Shown here: positions 1-10,306 of the stretch, one piece after another | How the letters are laid out: every line of letters begins with the position of its first letter | Position numbering within the stretch: the first letter of the stretch is position 1 | Assembly (NCBI GenBank): GCA_020342235.1 | Contig: CP073214.1 | Span: 248,001 to 312,000 of the forward strand | DNA: 64,000 nucleotides | Source of the DNA: Saccharomycopsis phalli | Taxonomy: Eukaryota > Ascomycota > Saccharomycetes > Ascoideales > Saccharomycopsidaceae | Direction of reading: 5' to 3' | Made by a program: the position numbers and the translations under genes | The notes under the pieces: generated by a model | Told to the model about the DNA's origin: nothing | The model's database searches: none | Seen by the model: the letters and a program-made list of their open reading frames with translations, nothing else

Positions 1-1821
1 ACTTTTAAGTCGAAAAACTCACCAGAAACCAGAATCATCCACTTATTAGCATTGGGGCCTATATCTATTAGCAGGATACAGACCCGTTGCAGAATAGACT
101 CATATAGCCTAGTGGAGAATTTCTTGAAGTCATACGCCGATGTTCTAACCGAAAACACCATCGCCTATAAACAAGACGCCTACTTTACATATGATAACTT
201 GCCTGGGAAGGCAGATTATATTTTGCCAAAGTCTGTGGAGTCTATAAGCCATAAAGAAGATGTTGGCGAGGGCGAAAAATTCTTTATAATAAAGGATTCT
301 TCCTACCAATATTTGAAGATTTGGGACTGGAAGTATACTGAAGTCCAACGGAAAGCTATTTTGAAAAACATGGCCAATGCATTTGATCGTATGAATTTGT
401 CAGCAGATGATTCATTAAGAAAATTGCTAATAGATCCACATGTATTGTCCAAGAATATCAAACAGCAAGAAAAGTTAAAGGAGGAGCTAAAAAGGAAAGA
501 GTTTGAACAAGAGCAAAGGCGCCAAGAGCAAATTCGACTTGAAAGTGCTAAACAATTAGAAAAGCAGGAGAGAGAGAAGAAATTAAGAGAAGAAAAACTT
601 CGAGAGGAGAAATTAAAAGAAGAGAAGTTGAAAGAAGAGAAAAAGGCACCCGTGAACACAAGACTTCCGAGTCGGTCAAGAAGACCCGATGGTTCGCTTG
701 CTCCAAGTGTTAGTTCTTCTGCTACTGCATCAAAAGTTCCCAAGCCAGTTAATTCTGGTTCTTCTACAGAACCAAAGAAACCGATATCAAGAAGTGGGTC
801 TCAAAATAAGGTCGAAACCAAGAAATTGGATTCTTCCGCTTCCACAGTCTCAACTCCATTACTAAACCCAGCCAGATTGTCGCCGAAGAAATCACTTTCG
901 GCATCTCCTAATTTAATCTCAAATAAGCTGAAGAAACGGAAATTAGTGCTGAATGATGACTTTGTACAGAGTTCTGAATCAGATTTTGAGGGACATGATG
1001 AATTGAAGCCATTGCAACTGAAGAATTCTGCTGCAAATGCTGCTAAACCAACAACTACTGCTGGAAGCGCAAGCGCGGAATACGTTAAAAAGAAACAGCG
1101 TACTACTTCTGGTTCTGGCTTCACCTCTTCATCGTCTACATCTTCCAGGTCATCTATGTATAAAAGTGGCCAATCACCATATGATACTTCGCCTTTGAGT
1201 GCAGAAACCTCCTCGCCGGAATTTGATGCTGCTTCCAACACTAAACTGGTAATTTCCAATATTTCATCCTCGAAGGTGTCAGAAAGTTCTACGAAGTCTC
1301 CTTCTACTACTGTTGCTGCTGCCAGCAGTGCTAAAAGGGTTGACTCGCAGATGATGCAATTGGCAACCAAGTTCAGAGAGAAGTATGCGGAATACAAAAA
1401 GTTGTACAACTTCATCGAGAAAAATAGGGACAGAATCAAGAGTAATAGTAGCAGTTATCGGGGAGATCGTGAATACAGCAATTCAGATTATTTGGAGGAT
1501 GTTAAAAGAGTTATTCAACTACATAACGAACTCACTTTGTGGAAAAAGAGACTTTGGAGCATTGAGCTGCCAAAGGGGACTCATAGTAGACCCTCTAGTG
1601 GCAATCAAAATAATTCGAGAACGGGCAGCCTTTCGAATAAGCTGCCCAAGTCCGAAAGGGTTAAGCGAAAATCTAGTGCGCCATCTGCGGTTAGCAAAAC
1701 CAATTTATCACATCTACCAAGCAAACCTGTGGCGTCCAGTAAGGTCAGTAGGAGCACAGACCTAAAGCCGCATGATAAGCAGAGAATGAGTGGATCCAGA
1801 ACGTCGAAGTTGTTTAAATAA
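1..1821 (+). CDS. ELL-type RNA polymerase II elongation factor (5' end outside window)
   Basis: The frame is open from the first base and ends with TAA at 1819-1821, giving 606 visible codons; the true start lies upstream of the window. Visible residues 11-19 (RIIHLLALG) match the start of the winged-helix region of ELL, and the following YTEVQRK and DSLRKLL stretch also fits the ELL N-terminal domain. A Lys/Glu-rich coiled coil (about residues 155-215) and a Ser-rich linker follow. About residues 447-522 (FREKYAEYKKLYNFIEKN, then LTLWKKRLWSIE) look like a diverged occludin/ELL domain. ELL proteins suppress RNA polymerase II pausing. The family is known from animals and fission yeast (Ell1) and is absent from Saccharomyces cerevisiae. 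The assignment rests on these motifs only. Confidence 0.7.
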   Translation, partial: TFKSKNSPETRIIHLLALGPISISRIQTRCRIDSYSLVENFLKSYADVLTENTIAYKQDAYFTYDNLPGKADYILPKSVESISHKEDVGEGEKFFIIKDSSYQYLKIWDWKYTEVQRKAILKNMANAFDRMNLSADDSLRKLLIDPHVLSKNIKQQEKLKEELKRKEFEQEQRRQEQIRLESAKQLEKQEREKKLREEKLREEKLKEEKLKEEKKAPVNTRLPSRSRRPDGSLAPSVSSSATASKVPKPVNSGSSTEPKKPISRSGSQNKVETKKLDSSASTVSTPLLNPARLSPKKSLSASPNLISNKLKKRKLVLNDDFVQSSESDFEGHDELKPLQLKNSAANAAKPTTTAGSASAEYVKKKQRTTSGSGFTSSSSTSSRSSMYKSGQSPYDTSPLSAETSSPEFDAASNTKLVISNISSSKVSESSTKSPSTTVAAASSAKRVDSQMMQLATKFREKYAEYKKLYNFIEKNRDRIKSNSSSYRGDREYSNSDYLEDVKRVIQLHNELTLWKKRLWSIELPKGTHSRPSSGNQNNSRTGSLSNKLPKSERVKRKSSAPSAVSKTNLSHLPSKPVASSKVSRSTDLKPHDKQRMSGSRTSKLFK

Positions 1822-3079
1822 GAATTTATCTTTGTTTTGTTTTCTGTGTCCCTTTCAAGGCCTTTCATTTTATGATTTTTGTTGCACCTAGTTTGTCTCT
1901 AGAATTGATTGCATAAATTACGTTAAATTTTTTATCAAAAATATATTTTAATTATCTTATTGTTTTTATCCTATCGTAATTGATTATTTTCAAGTCACTC
2001 CTCTTCATCTGATGTGAAAGTTGTCAATATGCATAGAAGTGCATTGATCAAGCATCGGTATATTAATAGCAAATCTTCAGATTAGCTATTGAAAACATCA
2101 CAGAATAGAAAAGATCGGCCGAATATCTTGCAAATAAAACAGTGAGCAATTCAATTTCTATCCATGTATGGGCCCTTAGTAGTACTTATTATCTTTACCG
2201 TTTCATTTACATAACTTTCCAATGTCCATGTCTCAGAATACTCCTGGCTTAATCTTGGCTTACTGTTGAGACACCCAGCCAATCAAGTACTGCAGCATTG
2301 GATAGTATTCCTCTAAAGTAGACTGCAATTCAATATCAACTTGCGTATAGCAGTCGTATTCAAAATTTTCTATAGCAAATATTTTCAATTGTTGAAGATG
2401 ATTTAATTTTAAAGTCACTAGTATAAAACTGCTTACCAACTAAACTAACGGTAAACACCACTCCGTGTATGCGACAATTGAAAAATTAGACGGGGTTAAA
2501 TCATAATTATATGAATTACAATAGGCCATGTCTTTGTTTGTCAGAACTGAAAGTTCTGTTTACTACAGAGTGTTATGAAAAGACCTTTTGAGTAGCTACA
2601 ACTTTGGTCGAATCTTATCTCAGAAACCTAAACCGATGGTCCTAATTACACTTTCACCCCCTTCTTAGTTTTAAAATTATCCATCGAATAGAATGTCAGC
2701 GCGATTCATCCATCATCTATGGCAATGGTGATCGATTCTTTATAACAACGGTGATCGGTATTCGAGGCTGCATCGCTTATTTCACACTGAACTGTAGATC
2801 TTTCCCACAAAATATAAATATAACATGGATAAATGTACCTTCATTAGCCGAGCAATGGATAGGTACCCCACAGCCTTCTGTATACGAGCCGACGGAAATC
2901 CCCATTTTCGGACAGGGATCGTAACCACAAACAATGCTGGTGGACTTTTGTTTTTTCTTTTCCTGTTAGTAAACAAAGAACCATCGGGGATTATAGGGTT
3001 AGATACTTTCTATAATTTTCCAACAGACTTATCCGAGGCATACATAGTTGATCTATATTAACTATATTTCCGAAGCAGA
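1822..3079. other. Intergenic region upstream of FKH2
   Basis: About 1.26 kb separate the ELL-like stop from the FKH2 start. The stretch is AT-rich and has no convincing gene. A 78-codon ATG frame at 2825-3061 ends 18 bases before the FKH2 ATG and resembles no family I know. The region probably holds the FKH2 promoter and includes a forkhead consensus at 2969-2976. Confidence 0.6.
2969..2976 (+). promoter_or_regulatory. Forkhead consensus site GTAAACAA upstream of FKH2
   Basis: GTAAACAA matches the forkhead consensus RTAAAYAA exactly and lies about 110 bases upstream of the FKH2 start codon. A second copy in inverse orientation (TTGTTTAC) lies inside the FKH2 intron at 3159-3166. Autoregulation is an inference from this placement. 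Confidence 0.35.
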
Positions 3080-5433
3080 ATGTCTGCTACATCTAGAAAA
3101 AGAGTTGCTGAGCAACCTAGCAATGTATGTATTGATCTTTATTTTCCTTGTCTATGGTTTGTTTACCTTTCATGATCGGATCACAACAAGCGCCGACAAC
3201 AGGATAAGTTGATAAAAAATTACTGTTTAGTGTACATTACTAGTTCCATAAAAGAAAATAAATGCAAATAACTTGTGACAATTAAATTACTTGTTGCATA
3301 TATTATACGTTTCCTATCCGAGATCGCCGTCATATGAAACCATAGACATTGTCATTATTTATCAGAATAGCCTACTAACATTAGCCGCATCAAATATTTG
3401 AGGACCCATATGAATTAACCAATATCGTCATTTCGACATTAAGCAGTCCCGAACAGCCTACCATTGTGGCACAAATGTTCTCGAATGACAAGAACTCAGC
3501 GGCGGAAGTGCAGGCATATGCCAAAATTGCTGGAAAGAACTGGACATACTTTGTGAAGTCTCTAGAAACCACTATAGGCAGAAATACGGACATAAACAAA
3601 TCTAACGAAAAACCAGTTGAGATAGACTTGGGCCCAGCCAAGGTAGTGTCGCGAAGACATGCGACGATCAGCTATAACATGGTTAATCGTGTTTGGGAAT
3701 TAAATGTGAATGGAAGAAATGGCGCGAAAATTGACACTAAAAGGATACCTTGTGGCGAACATGCACCCCCGACAGTTTTAAAATCCGGCACAGTCATGGA
3801 CATTGGCGGCACCCAGATGATGTTTATTCTTCCTGATACCCCTCCTAAAATTTCTCTGAATATTCTCAATGTGGTTACCTCAAAGGTTCCTGCGCTTGCT
3901 GAGTACACCAATAAGCGACCAAATTACGGAGGACGCTATTATGATGACAATTCAAACGGGAATAATGTTCAACTAACATTTAGCAACACTTATCAGCAAC
4001 CCCATCATTTGAGTAATGTAAAGGGGTTTATGTATAATAGGCCTGCGGCAGCGACGGACAATGGCTATTTTGAAGGTGGCCAAAATCAAAGCGGAGCCAA
4101 TATATTATCAACAATGAAAGCATCTCAGTCTGCATTTGCACATTTGGATACCGACTTATCTAAGGAAGAAGCCAAAGATATCAAACCGCCTTTTTCTTAT
4201 GCCACGATGATAACACAGGCAATTCTATCCAACAAGGAAGGTGTGCTCTCTTTGTCCGAAATATATGAATGGATCGCATCAAATTACGCCTTTTACAGAT
4301 ATTCCAAGGCAGGATGGCAAAATAGTATCAGACATAACTTGTCACTAAACAAAGCATTTGAGAAAGTCCCTCGAAAGCCAAATGAGCCAGGAAAAGGGAT
4401 GAAGTGGCAGATTGCAGATTCTTATAAGGAGGAGTTCTTAAAAGGACTCGCCAACGGATCAATGTCCAAGATCCGTAGAGGGAGCAGCGTTTCAAGACAA
4501 TTACAATTACATATAGCAATGCATAATAACTTGCCAGTGGGTTTCAAAGATCCTAACCTGCAGAATGAAAACAACAGCCGTCTAGATGGTGCTGGTGAAC
4601 TACCCCTGTACAACCAGCAGCAAATCGGACAGATACCAGCTCAACAGATTTCCAATCAAAGCCTTCAACAACTACCACAACCACAGCAGCAGCCACAGCA
4701 ACAACAGCTGCGACGTCTTGCCTCTGCTGAAACGCATCCTCCATCTCACACATTTAACACAAATCAGGCTCTTTCGTGTATGGCAGCAGCTGCAGCGGAC
4801 CAGGATAAGCTTTCTGACAATAATCATGGCACTGTGATAAATCAAGGCCAAAATTCTTTGCCTGCTTCCGAAAGCAACTCAAAAAGTACAATATTAGGGG
4901 ACACGACTATGAGTAAGAATATCAATAATAACGAAATTGCACCAAGAGTCCTGACCCCACCACCAAAGATGGCTGAAGTATCGACAAATTCCAATAAGGA
5001 AAACAACCAGAGAAACGTACCTAATGGAATAGATATTATGAGCTTCACAAGCCCCAACAAGGGATATACTGTGAGTGCCTTGGAAGCATATACACCAGAA
5101 CGAGGGTCATCAAAACATGGAAAGAGGACAGATGAGAACAAGGAAAGCAAGGAAGACGAAAATAGTGAAAAAAGTCAAAAGTTGGCGGAACTAAAATCAC
5201 CAAACACGGAGAGTAACCCAATGCAGGCTTCTCCTGCAATATGGAATTTTGTGCAATTCACCACGCCGTCAGCTTCCACACCAAAGTTTAAAGGAGGTGC
5301 GCTGGACTTGGACGATGGAGTAAATGGGAGTCCAATTCAGCAACGGAGAAAGGGATTGGATAAATTTTATAGAGAGGAGCCGGAGTTGAGTGATTTAAAA
5401 GGTGTTGATTTAGTCAAAGGCTTTAAGAAATAG
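3080..5433 (+). CDS. FKH2: Forkhead transcription factor with FHA domain (Fkh2/Fkh1), one intron
   Basis: Exon 1 (3080-3124, 15 codons starting MSATSRKRV) joins exon 2 (3385-5433) in phase 0 to give 697 residues. Exon 2 has no in-frame ATG before 3475, and its frame is open exactly from the splice acceptor, so the short first exon is needed. Residues about 65-165 form an FHA domain (TIGRNTD, SRRHATISY, NGRNGAKID). Residues about 280-373 form the forkhead domain (KPPFSYATMI, WQNSIRHNLSLNKAFEKV). A glutamine-rich stretch and a long C-terminal tail rich in S/T-P sites follow, as in Fkh2. Fkh1/Fkh2 control G2/M genes with Mcm1 and, in Candida, also morphogenesis. Fkh2 is preferred over Fkh1 because of the long C-terminal tail. 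Confidence 0.9.
3125..3384 (+). other. FKH2: FKH2 intron, 260 nt
   Basis: The donor is GTATGT at 3125-3130, the branch site is canonical TACTAAC at 3373-3379, and the acceptor is TAG ending at 3384. Exon 2 starts at 3385 in frame with exon 1. The distance from branch site to acceptor is very short (five bases after the heptamer). Confidence 0.88.
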
Positions 5434-5555
5434 TGGATGCTATCTGTATATTAATGACTATTTCCATTTATGGATATAGCTTTTGACGAACTTAAAGGCT
5501 AAATGCCAAAATAATTAATTCGGAATGAATAATATGACTATATAACACAACTGAA

Positions 5556-8102
5556 CTAAAGTTCGTAGTCACACTGGAAACTTTGCTCACTCAAGGTACT
5601 TAAATGTCTCATTGTGGGTCTTCCGTGCGGACAGTTCCACGGCTTACCGAGTCCAGCTAAATTCCTGACTACTCGTACCATGGATTTATTGGTCAATGCC
5701 TTGCCTACCATAATACTGCTTCTGCATGCCCTTGAAGCAAACACAGCTCTAATTTTGGAGCAACGAAGTTCTAGAAGTGATTTCTCACTACTACCCTGGT
5801 TTTCCTTCACTAAGCCTAGTAGCTCGTCAAAATCTGACTCGTCAAAAACAACACCCCTGGAATTAGGTACTGCTAACAATAATATCTTATCTGATGAACC
5901 GTCATAATTCAACAAGAACCCGTTGCGCTCAAATATACTTAAGTGCTCACTGACTGTTAATTTGTCAACTGTACTTAAATTCAAGTCTCTAGGAGAGATC
6001 AATTTCTGACTGGCAAAAACTTGTTCTCTGTTTAACTTCTCAAAGTTGAATTTTTCGTCTGATGCGTGCTGATCAATAATGAATAAGTTACCATCAGGCT
6101 TCCTAACCAAAATAAATCCCAAATTAAATTGGCCTATAATAGACATCTCAAGAAAATCTTGTCTTTTTATAGTTAGAATCAATTCAGCCTCTGCTTGGTC
6201 CGAGTTGACATCGTTGATCTTCGCTTCCAGCTTGCTGTCAGCACCAGTATCAGAGTTTACTCGAAATTTTTTGGTAATGCTATCTTGATTCAAAGTAACA
6301 TCTACCTGTAAATTCAATGTCTCTGGTACCATCGGTGTGCTATATGACTTCGAAAAAACGCTTTCTATAGCAGTATGCGATTCACTCCGGAGGGAATTCA
6401 GTGAATTTAGGGAAACATCATCTAAAGAATCACTTGAATCACATGTTGAATCTCGATTGCCAATCCGCCTTTCTTTCCTATCACGGATGATCGTCTCGTT
6501 AAGTGCAGAACGTTTCCTCTGCTTCAAAATGTCCTTTAAAGATTCAGGATCTGATTCACCATGTGATTCTTCATAATTACTGCTTCCTAGAGTAACCGCA
6601 TTTCTTTCTTTTTGTTCTTTTTGTTCTTCGTGTTCTTCATGTTCTTTTTGTTCCTCATACTCCTCATGTTCTTCTTCATTCTCCTCCTCTATGACAGCAT
6701 CACCTCCTTCTTTATCTTTTTCAATATCCACCGAGTATTCGCCCTTATGGATCACTTCCATATTATTATTTGACATGCCACCTGGATCATTTGCTGCTTG
6801 CATTTCTTCTACCTGTTTCTCTGATTCTACTACTGTCACTTCATTCGTTTGTTGCCCAGTTCTGTTTACACCTGAACCAGTCCTCTCATCTTCAATTTCA
6901 TTTCTTTTCTGTTCTTTAAATATTGTATTTTTTTCTTGCGAAACCAAAGCATCAGAATCGACTGTTGCATTCTTACTTTCAGAATTGCCAACGCCTATTT
7001 GTAAATACTCTTCGTCCACTATATTTTTTGGCAAATTTCCCGCGGGAATAATATGCGCCCTTTCATCATATATAGCGTTGATTTTCTTTTTAAGTAACTC
7101 TTCTAGTAAATCTTCGTTTATTATACGAATTAGTCTCTTGTCAGGTGTGACGTTAATGTCCAATAACTGGGGATCGACATTGATATTCAAAATAAGAACT
7201 GGATACTGAACATTGTTGTAACTTCGATAAATCTCATCTATCCATCTACAAACATGCGGCAATGTAGCTGGTCTGGAGTTGATATAAACTAGCTGTTTGT
7301 CTTTTGAGCCTCTGCCAAAACCAAAGGACGCGTCTGAAATATATCCCGTTATATAAACCAGTCCTTCTACCAGAGACCGAGATTCACTCAGCATCAATTC
7401 CAATTTAAAGCCCACTGGAAATATTGATTTCATTAAGGAAGACCCCATGATACTAACAATATTATCCTTCAATGACGATCCTCTAGTACCAAACAAAAGC
7501 GACTTTCCTTTTTTCGAAGTATAAACAGATATCTTCACTTTCTCGCAAATAATACAATATGCCTGAATCAAATTTAATGCCTTTGAGAACTCTCGTTTGA
7601 TCAGTCTCTCAAAGATTTTTCTCCGAACAGGGATAGACTCAAATAAGTTACTAACTGAAACAGTAGTACCCCTGGCCCTAGAAACAATATTTTGATCCAC
7701 CAACTCTCCCGAATTATTATAGTGCAATTCGAATGACTTTGGTGCGGTATCAATTGTACCGGTCGTCACCTTGATTTGCGACACGGAGCAGATGGATGAC
7801 ATTGCTTCTCCACGAAACCCATAGGTTTTTAACGTGGATATATCATCAAAATCTTTTATCTTAGACGTGTGGCCTTTGGATGCAAGCCCCCGAAAGTCGT
7901 CCTGGGAAATTCCCGTACCATCATCGCTAACCTCAATCAAGTCTAATCCTTTGTTCTTCAAGTATATATCAATATTTTTGGAACCTGCGTCAAGACTATT
8001 TTCAATCAATTCTTTGATACATGTTTCTAGACTGATAATTACTTGTCCTGATAAGATTTTGTTAATATCATCTGCTTTGGTTGTTGTTATTCTACTTGAC
8101 AT
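5556..8102 (-). CDS. PMS1: DNA mismatch repair protein Pms1 (MutL-alpha subunit)
   Basis: A protein of 848 residues, close to the length of S. cerevisiae Pms1. The N-terminal GHKL ATPase is intact: CIKELIENSLDAG near residue 30, then DDGTGI, GFRGEA and the RGTTVSV loop. The middle linker is long and acidic, with a Glu/Lys/His repeat near 6600-6700. The C-terminal part carries the metal-binding endonuclease motif DQHASDEKFNFE near residue 674, then ACRSSI and CPHGRPT. These motifs identify Pms1 rather than Mlh1 or Mlh3. With Mlh1 it nicks DNA during mismatch repair. The gene is tandem with the downstream-coordinate Myb gene on the same strand. Confidence 0.95.
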   Translation of the reverse strand: MSSRITTTKADDINKILSGQVIISLETCIKELIENSLDAGSKNIDIYLKNKGLDLIEVSDDGTGISQDDFRGLASKGHTSKIKDFDDISTLKTYGFRGEAMSSICSVSQIKVTTGTIDTAPKSFELHYNNSGELVDQNIVSRARGTTVSVSNLFESIPVRRKIFERLIKREFSKALNLIQAYCIICEKVKISVYTSKKGKSLLFGTRGSSLKDNIVSIMGSSLMKSIFPVGFKLELMLSESRSLVEGLVYITGYISDASFGFGRGSKDKQLVYINSRPATLPHVCRWIDEIYRSYNNVQYPVLILNINVDPQLLDINVTPDKRLIRIINEDLLEELLKKKINAIYDERAHIIPAGNLPKNIVDEEYLQIGVGNSESKNATVDSDALVSQEKNTIFKEQKRNEIEDERTGSGVNRTGQQTNEVTVVESEKQVEEMQAANDPGGMSNNNMEVIHKGEYSVDIEKDKEGGDAVIEEENEEEHEEYEEQKEHEEHEEQKEQKERNAVTLGSSNYEESHGESDPESLKDILKQRKRSALNETIIRDRKERRIGNRDSTCDSSDSLDDVSLNSLNSLRSESHTAIESVFSKSYSTPMVPETLNLQVDVTLNQDSITKKFRVNSDTGADSKLEAKINDVNSDQAEAELILTIKRQDFLEMSIIGQFNLGFILVRKPDGNLFIIDQHASDEKFNFEKLNREQVFASQKLISPRDLNLSTVDKLTVSEHLSIFERNGFLLNYDGSSDKILLLAVPNSRGVVFDESDFDELLGLVKENQGSSEKSLLELRCSKIRAVFASRACRSSIMVGKALTNKSMVRVVRNLAGLGKPWNCPHGRPTMRHLSTLSEQSFQCDYEL

Positions 8103-8149
8103 GAAAATCAGCTAGAAGCAAGCAAGTGATATCCTTCAAATTGGCACCA

Positions 8150-8155
8150 ACGCGG
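8150..8155 (+). promoter_or_regulatory. ACGCGG, MCB-like element upstream of PMS1
   Basis: The hexamer lies 48 bases upstream of the PMS1 start in the 255-base spacer between PMS1 and the Myb gene. It contains the ACGCG core of the MBF-binding MCB box that drives G1/S expression of repair genes in yeasts. A single imperfect copy is weak support. Confidence 0.25.
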
Positions 8156-8357
8156 ATTTATTATGCAGCGATCTATTAAAATTTCATTTATTGGTCTACA
8201 TATGATATTAAACCAAATCCCATTGCCTTAAAAAAATCTAGAAATCAAAAAGGCCAAGTATTAAAGAAAGAATTAAGCCACAAGAAAAATAATTAATATA
8301 TATGAAGGTAGAACAGAACATTAATGTATCGTTTCAGTCTTACTGTGCGTATTGATC

Positions 8358-9773
8358 TTAATCAAGTAAATTAGCAATTGTCATCCTTCTTTTTTTAGAT
8401 TCTCCTTGTGAAAGTTCATCGTCTGATAATATTGGCTCTTGAAATTCTTGACTAGAAGGAGATATTGGCACATTATCGCCTTTTTGAGGAGTCACAGAAC
8501 CAGAATTGTCTCCTGGACGAAACAAGTCAGACTTTCGCTTTTGATCGAGCTGTTCTATCGATTGCACCGTGGAGTTTTTTCTTAGTCCATTGTATGGCTG
8601 TAAGGGGTGCTTAAGACGATCGGTGGAAAATTCCTGTTTGAACAAGTTTTGGTCAGAAGACTGGCGCTTTGGCTTTCCAAAGGAGAAGCCTGCTTTGAAC
8701 ATGGAGTTGTCAGCCTTAGTATTAATAGGCGGCAATGTGAAAGGTGTGAGGTTTTCCTTGTATCCCGGGTTATTCACATTATTATTGTAATTGTGTGACA
8801 TTATGCTGGAAATAGGTGGGACTGTGTTACCACCGGATAACTTTAAAGGAGGAAACGTAAATGAGTAAATGGAGTTTCGTTTTCTAGTATTTGAAGTCGA
8901 CCCAGTGCTGTTTGGAGCACTCACCTGACTTGGCGGAGCTGCAAATGGATCAGGAATTAACGAAGACCGCCGTGACAAGCTGCTAGGGGTCAAGGAGTCA
9001 TTGCTAGAAAACATATCAAATGACACAGAACTTGTTCTAGATATTGAGTTTGGGGAAGGTGAGATTGCTGAAGGCGAAAATGCCGTAGTGACAGAGTGTC
9101 TTCTTTCCAAATCGTCCATATACTTTCTCTTGTTGCTGCCCAATTCAAGCTCACCATTGTGAATTAAGCTTGAAGGAATGCTTGGAAGAGTCACGTGCGG
9201 CTTGAAGCCAGACCCACTGGAAGCATTAGTGCTTGGTGGCAGCTGAAGCATGCCAGACAGCTGCCCTTGCAACGTGAGCAGTTCGTGCAGAGTCAGCTGC
9301 TGTAATATTTGAGGGGGAGAATCTTCTGATGGTTGATTTTCCTGTGATAGATTTCGTAGATATTGTTGCTGTTGAAGATTTGCTTGGGCGGATGCTCTTC
9401 GTCTTCTATTGGCGCCACCGTTCCACCAATTCTTAATGGCATTATCGGATCTCCCATTTAAGTGACGAGCTATTTCAGCCCATTTTTTCCCATATCTTTG
9501 TACCAACTCTTCTATGTATGCCCCCTCTTCCGAAGTTATTGGTGAGCGATTAAGAGAAGGCTTTAAATTTTGATGATATCTTTCTCGGCATTGTTTCGCA
9601 GTTCGCGTGCCTAAAAAATTAGATATCCTCACCCAGTTCGTGGGTCCATATAATTGAATTAGCTCTAAGAGCTTATGGTCCTCGTCCGCTGACCAAGGAC
9701 CCCTCTTCTGTGAATTTTGAAACTGACTAGTAATTTGTGACATTTCAAGCAACGTGTTCCGGTTATAATCCAT
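8358..9773 (-). CDS. R2R3-type Myb transcription factor, FlbD-like
   Basis: A 471-residue protein. Two adjacent Myb repeats occupy about residues 25-125. The first runs from RGPWSADEDHKLLELI to QCRERYHQNLKPSLNRSPIT, and the second contains YGKKWAEIARHLNGRSDNAIKNWWN followed by a basic RRRR stretch. The wording QCRERxHQNLKPSLN and RSDNAxKNWWN is very close to FlbD, the conidiation regulator of Aspergillus. The rest is low-complexity Ser/Pro/Asn sequence with no other domain. It is not Bas1 or Reb1 by repeat number and wording. Target genes cannot be told from the sequence. It is transcribed away from the small ORF at 10058. Confidence 0.8.
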   Translation of the reverse strand: MDYNRNTLLEMSQITSQFQNSQKRGPWSADEDHKLLELIQLYGPTNWVRISNFLGTRTAKQCRERYHQNLKPSLNRSPITSEEGAYIEELVQRYGKKWAEIARHLNGRSDNAIKNWWNGGANRRRRASAQANLQQQQYLRNLSQENQPSEDSPPQILQQLTLHELLTLQGQLSGMLQLPPSTNASSGSGFKPHVTLPSIPSSLIHNGELELGSNKRKYMDDLERRHSVTTAFSPSAISPSPNSISRTSSVSFDMFSSNDSLTPSSLSRRSSLIPDPFAAPPSQVSAPNSTGSTSNTRKRNSIYSFTFPPLKLSGGNTVPPISSIMSHNYNNNVNNPGYKENLTPFTLPPINTKADNSMFKAGFSFGKPKRQSSDQNLFKQEFSTDRLKHPLQPYNGLRKNSTVQSIEQLDQKRKSDLFRPGDNSGSVTPQKGDNVPISPSSQEFQEPILSDDELSQGESKKRRMTIANLLD

Positions 9774-10057
9774 AATATGGATTATTGAGTGTTGGTTAGT
9801 GAGCCAGTCAGCTAGGCAGAACCAGAAACCTGTTGCGATAAGTCAATCTTATTGCCAACAAGTACTAACCAGGTGTCAGGTAACTTGACAGTGGTTGTCT
9901 TAAATATCTAATGGAAGATTAATTGTCTCTCAAGAATCACTTTATTTCAAAGATAGTAATGCAAATGTTTCGTTGGAGAAGGTTGTTGTACTAAGAACAA
10001 AAAAATGAATTTCGTTTTTTTTTCTCGGCAGACCCGTTGTGATATAAACTCAATTCA

Positions 10058-10306
10058 ATGAAATTAGGTACAAAGTTAATGCGAACGAAAAGAAGTAAGC
10101 AAAAAGCAAAAGTCAATCAGGATGAATTTAGAAAGAAAAAGTATGACCTTCACGTAGTGTATGTAGTGCCTAAAGATAATACTGTGTTAAAAAGAATAGA
10201 ACGTGCTTTTTGTATTGGCAGGCATACAATAGATGGCTTACAAGAAGAGAACACATTACCCGATTTGACTAGATTGGATTTCTACACGGGTCGGTTCTCT
10301 AGCTAA
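10058..10306 (+). CDS. Small ORF, 82 residues, function unknown and reality uncertain
   Basis: An ATG-started frame with a strongly basic first third (MKLGTKLMRTKRSKQKAKV), then a more ordinary sequence (DLHVVYVVPKDNTVL, RIERAFCIGRHTIDGL). I recognise no family. It lies divergently from the Myb gene and just before a gene-free, hairpin-rich region. Its composition is protein-like rather than random AT translation, but only comparison with related yeasts could decide whether it is a gene. Confidence 0.3.
   Translation: MKLGTKLMRTKRSKQKAKVNQDEFRKKKYDLHVVYVVPKDNTVLKRIERAFCIGRHTIDGLQEENTLPDLTRLDFYTGRFSS

Noticed and set aside
2825-3061. 78-codon ATG frame just upstream of FKH2
   Set aside because: No family resemblance, and it lies in the FKH2 leader or promoter, ending 18 bases before its ATG. 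More likely a chance frame, at most an upstream ORF.
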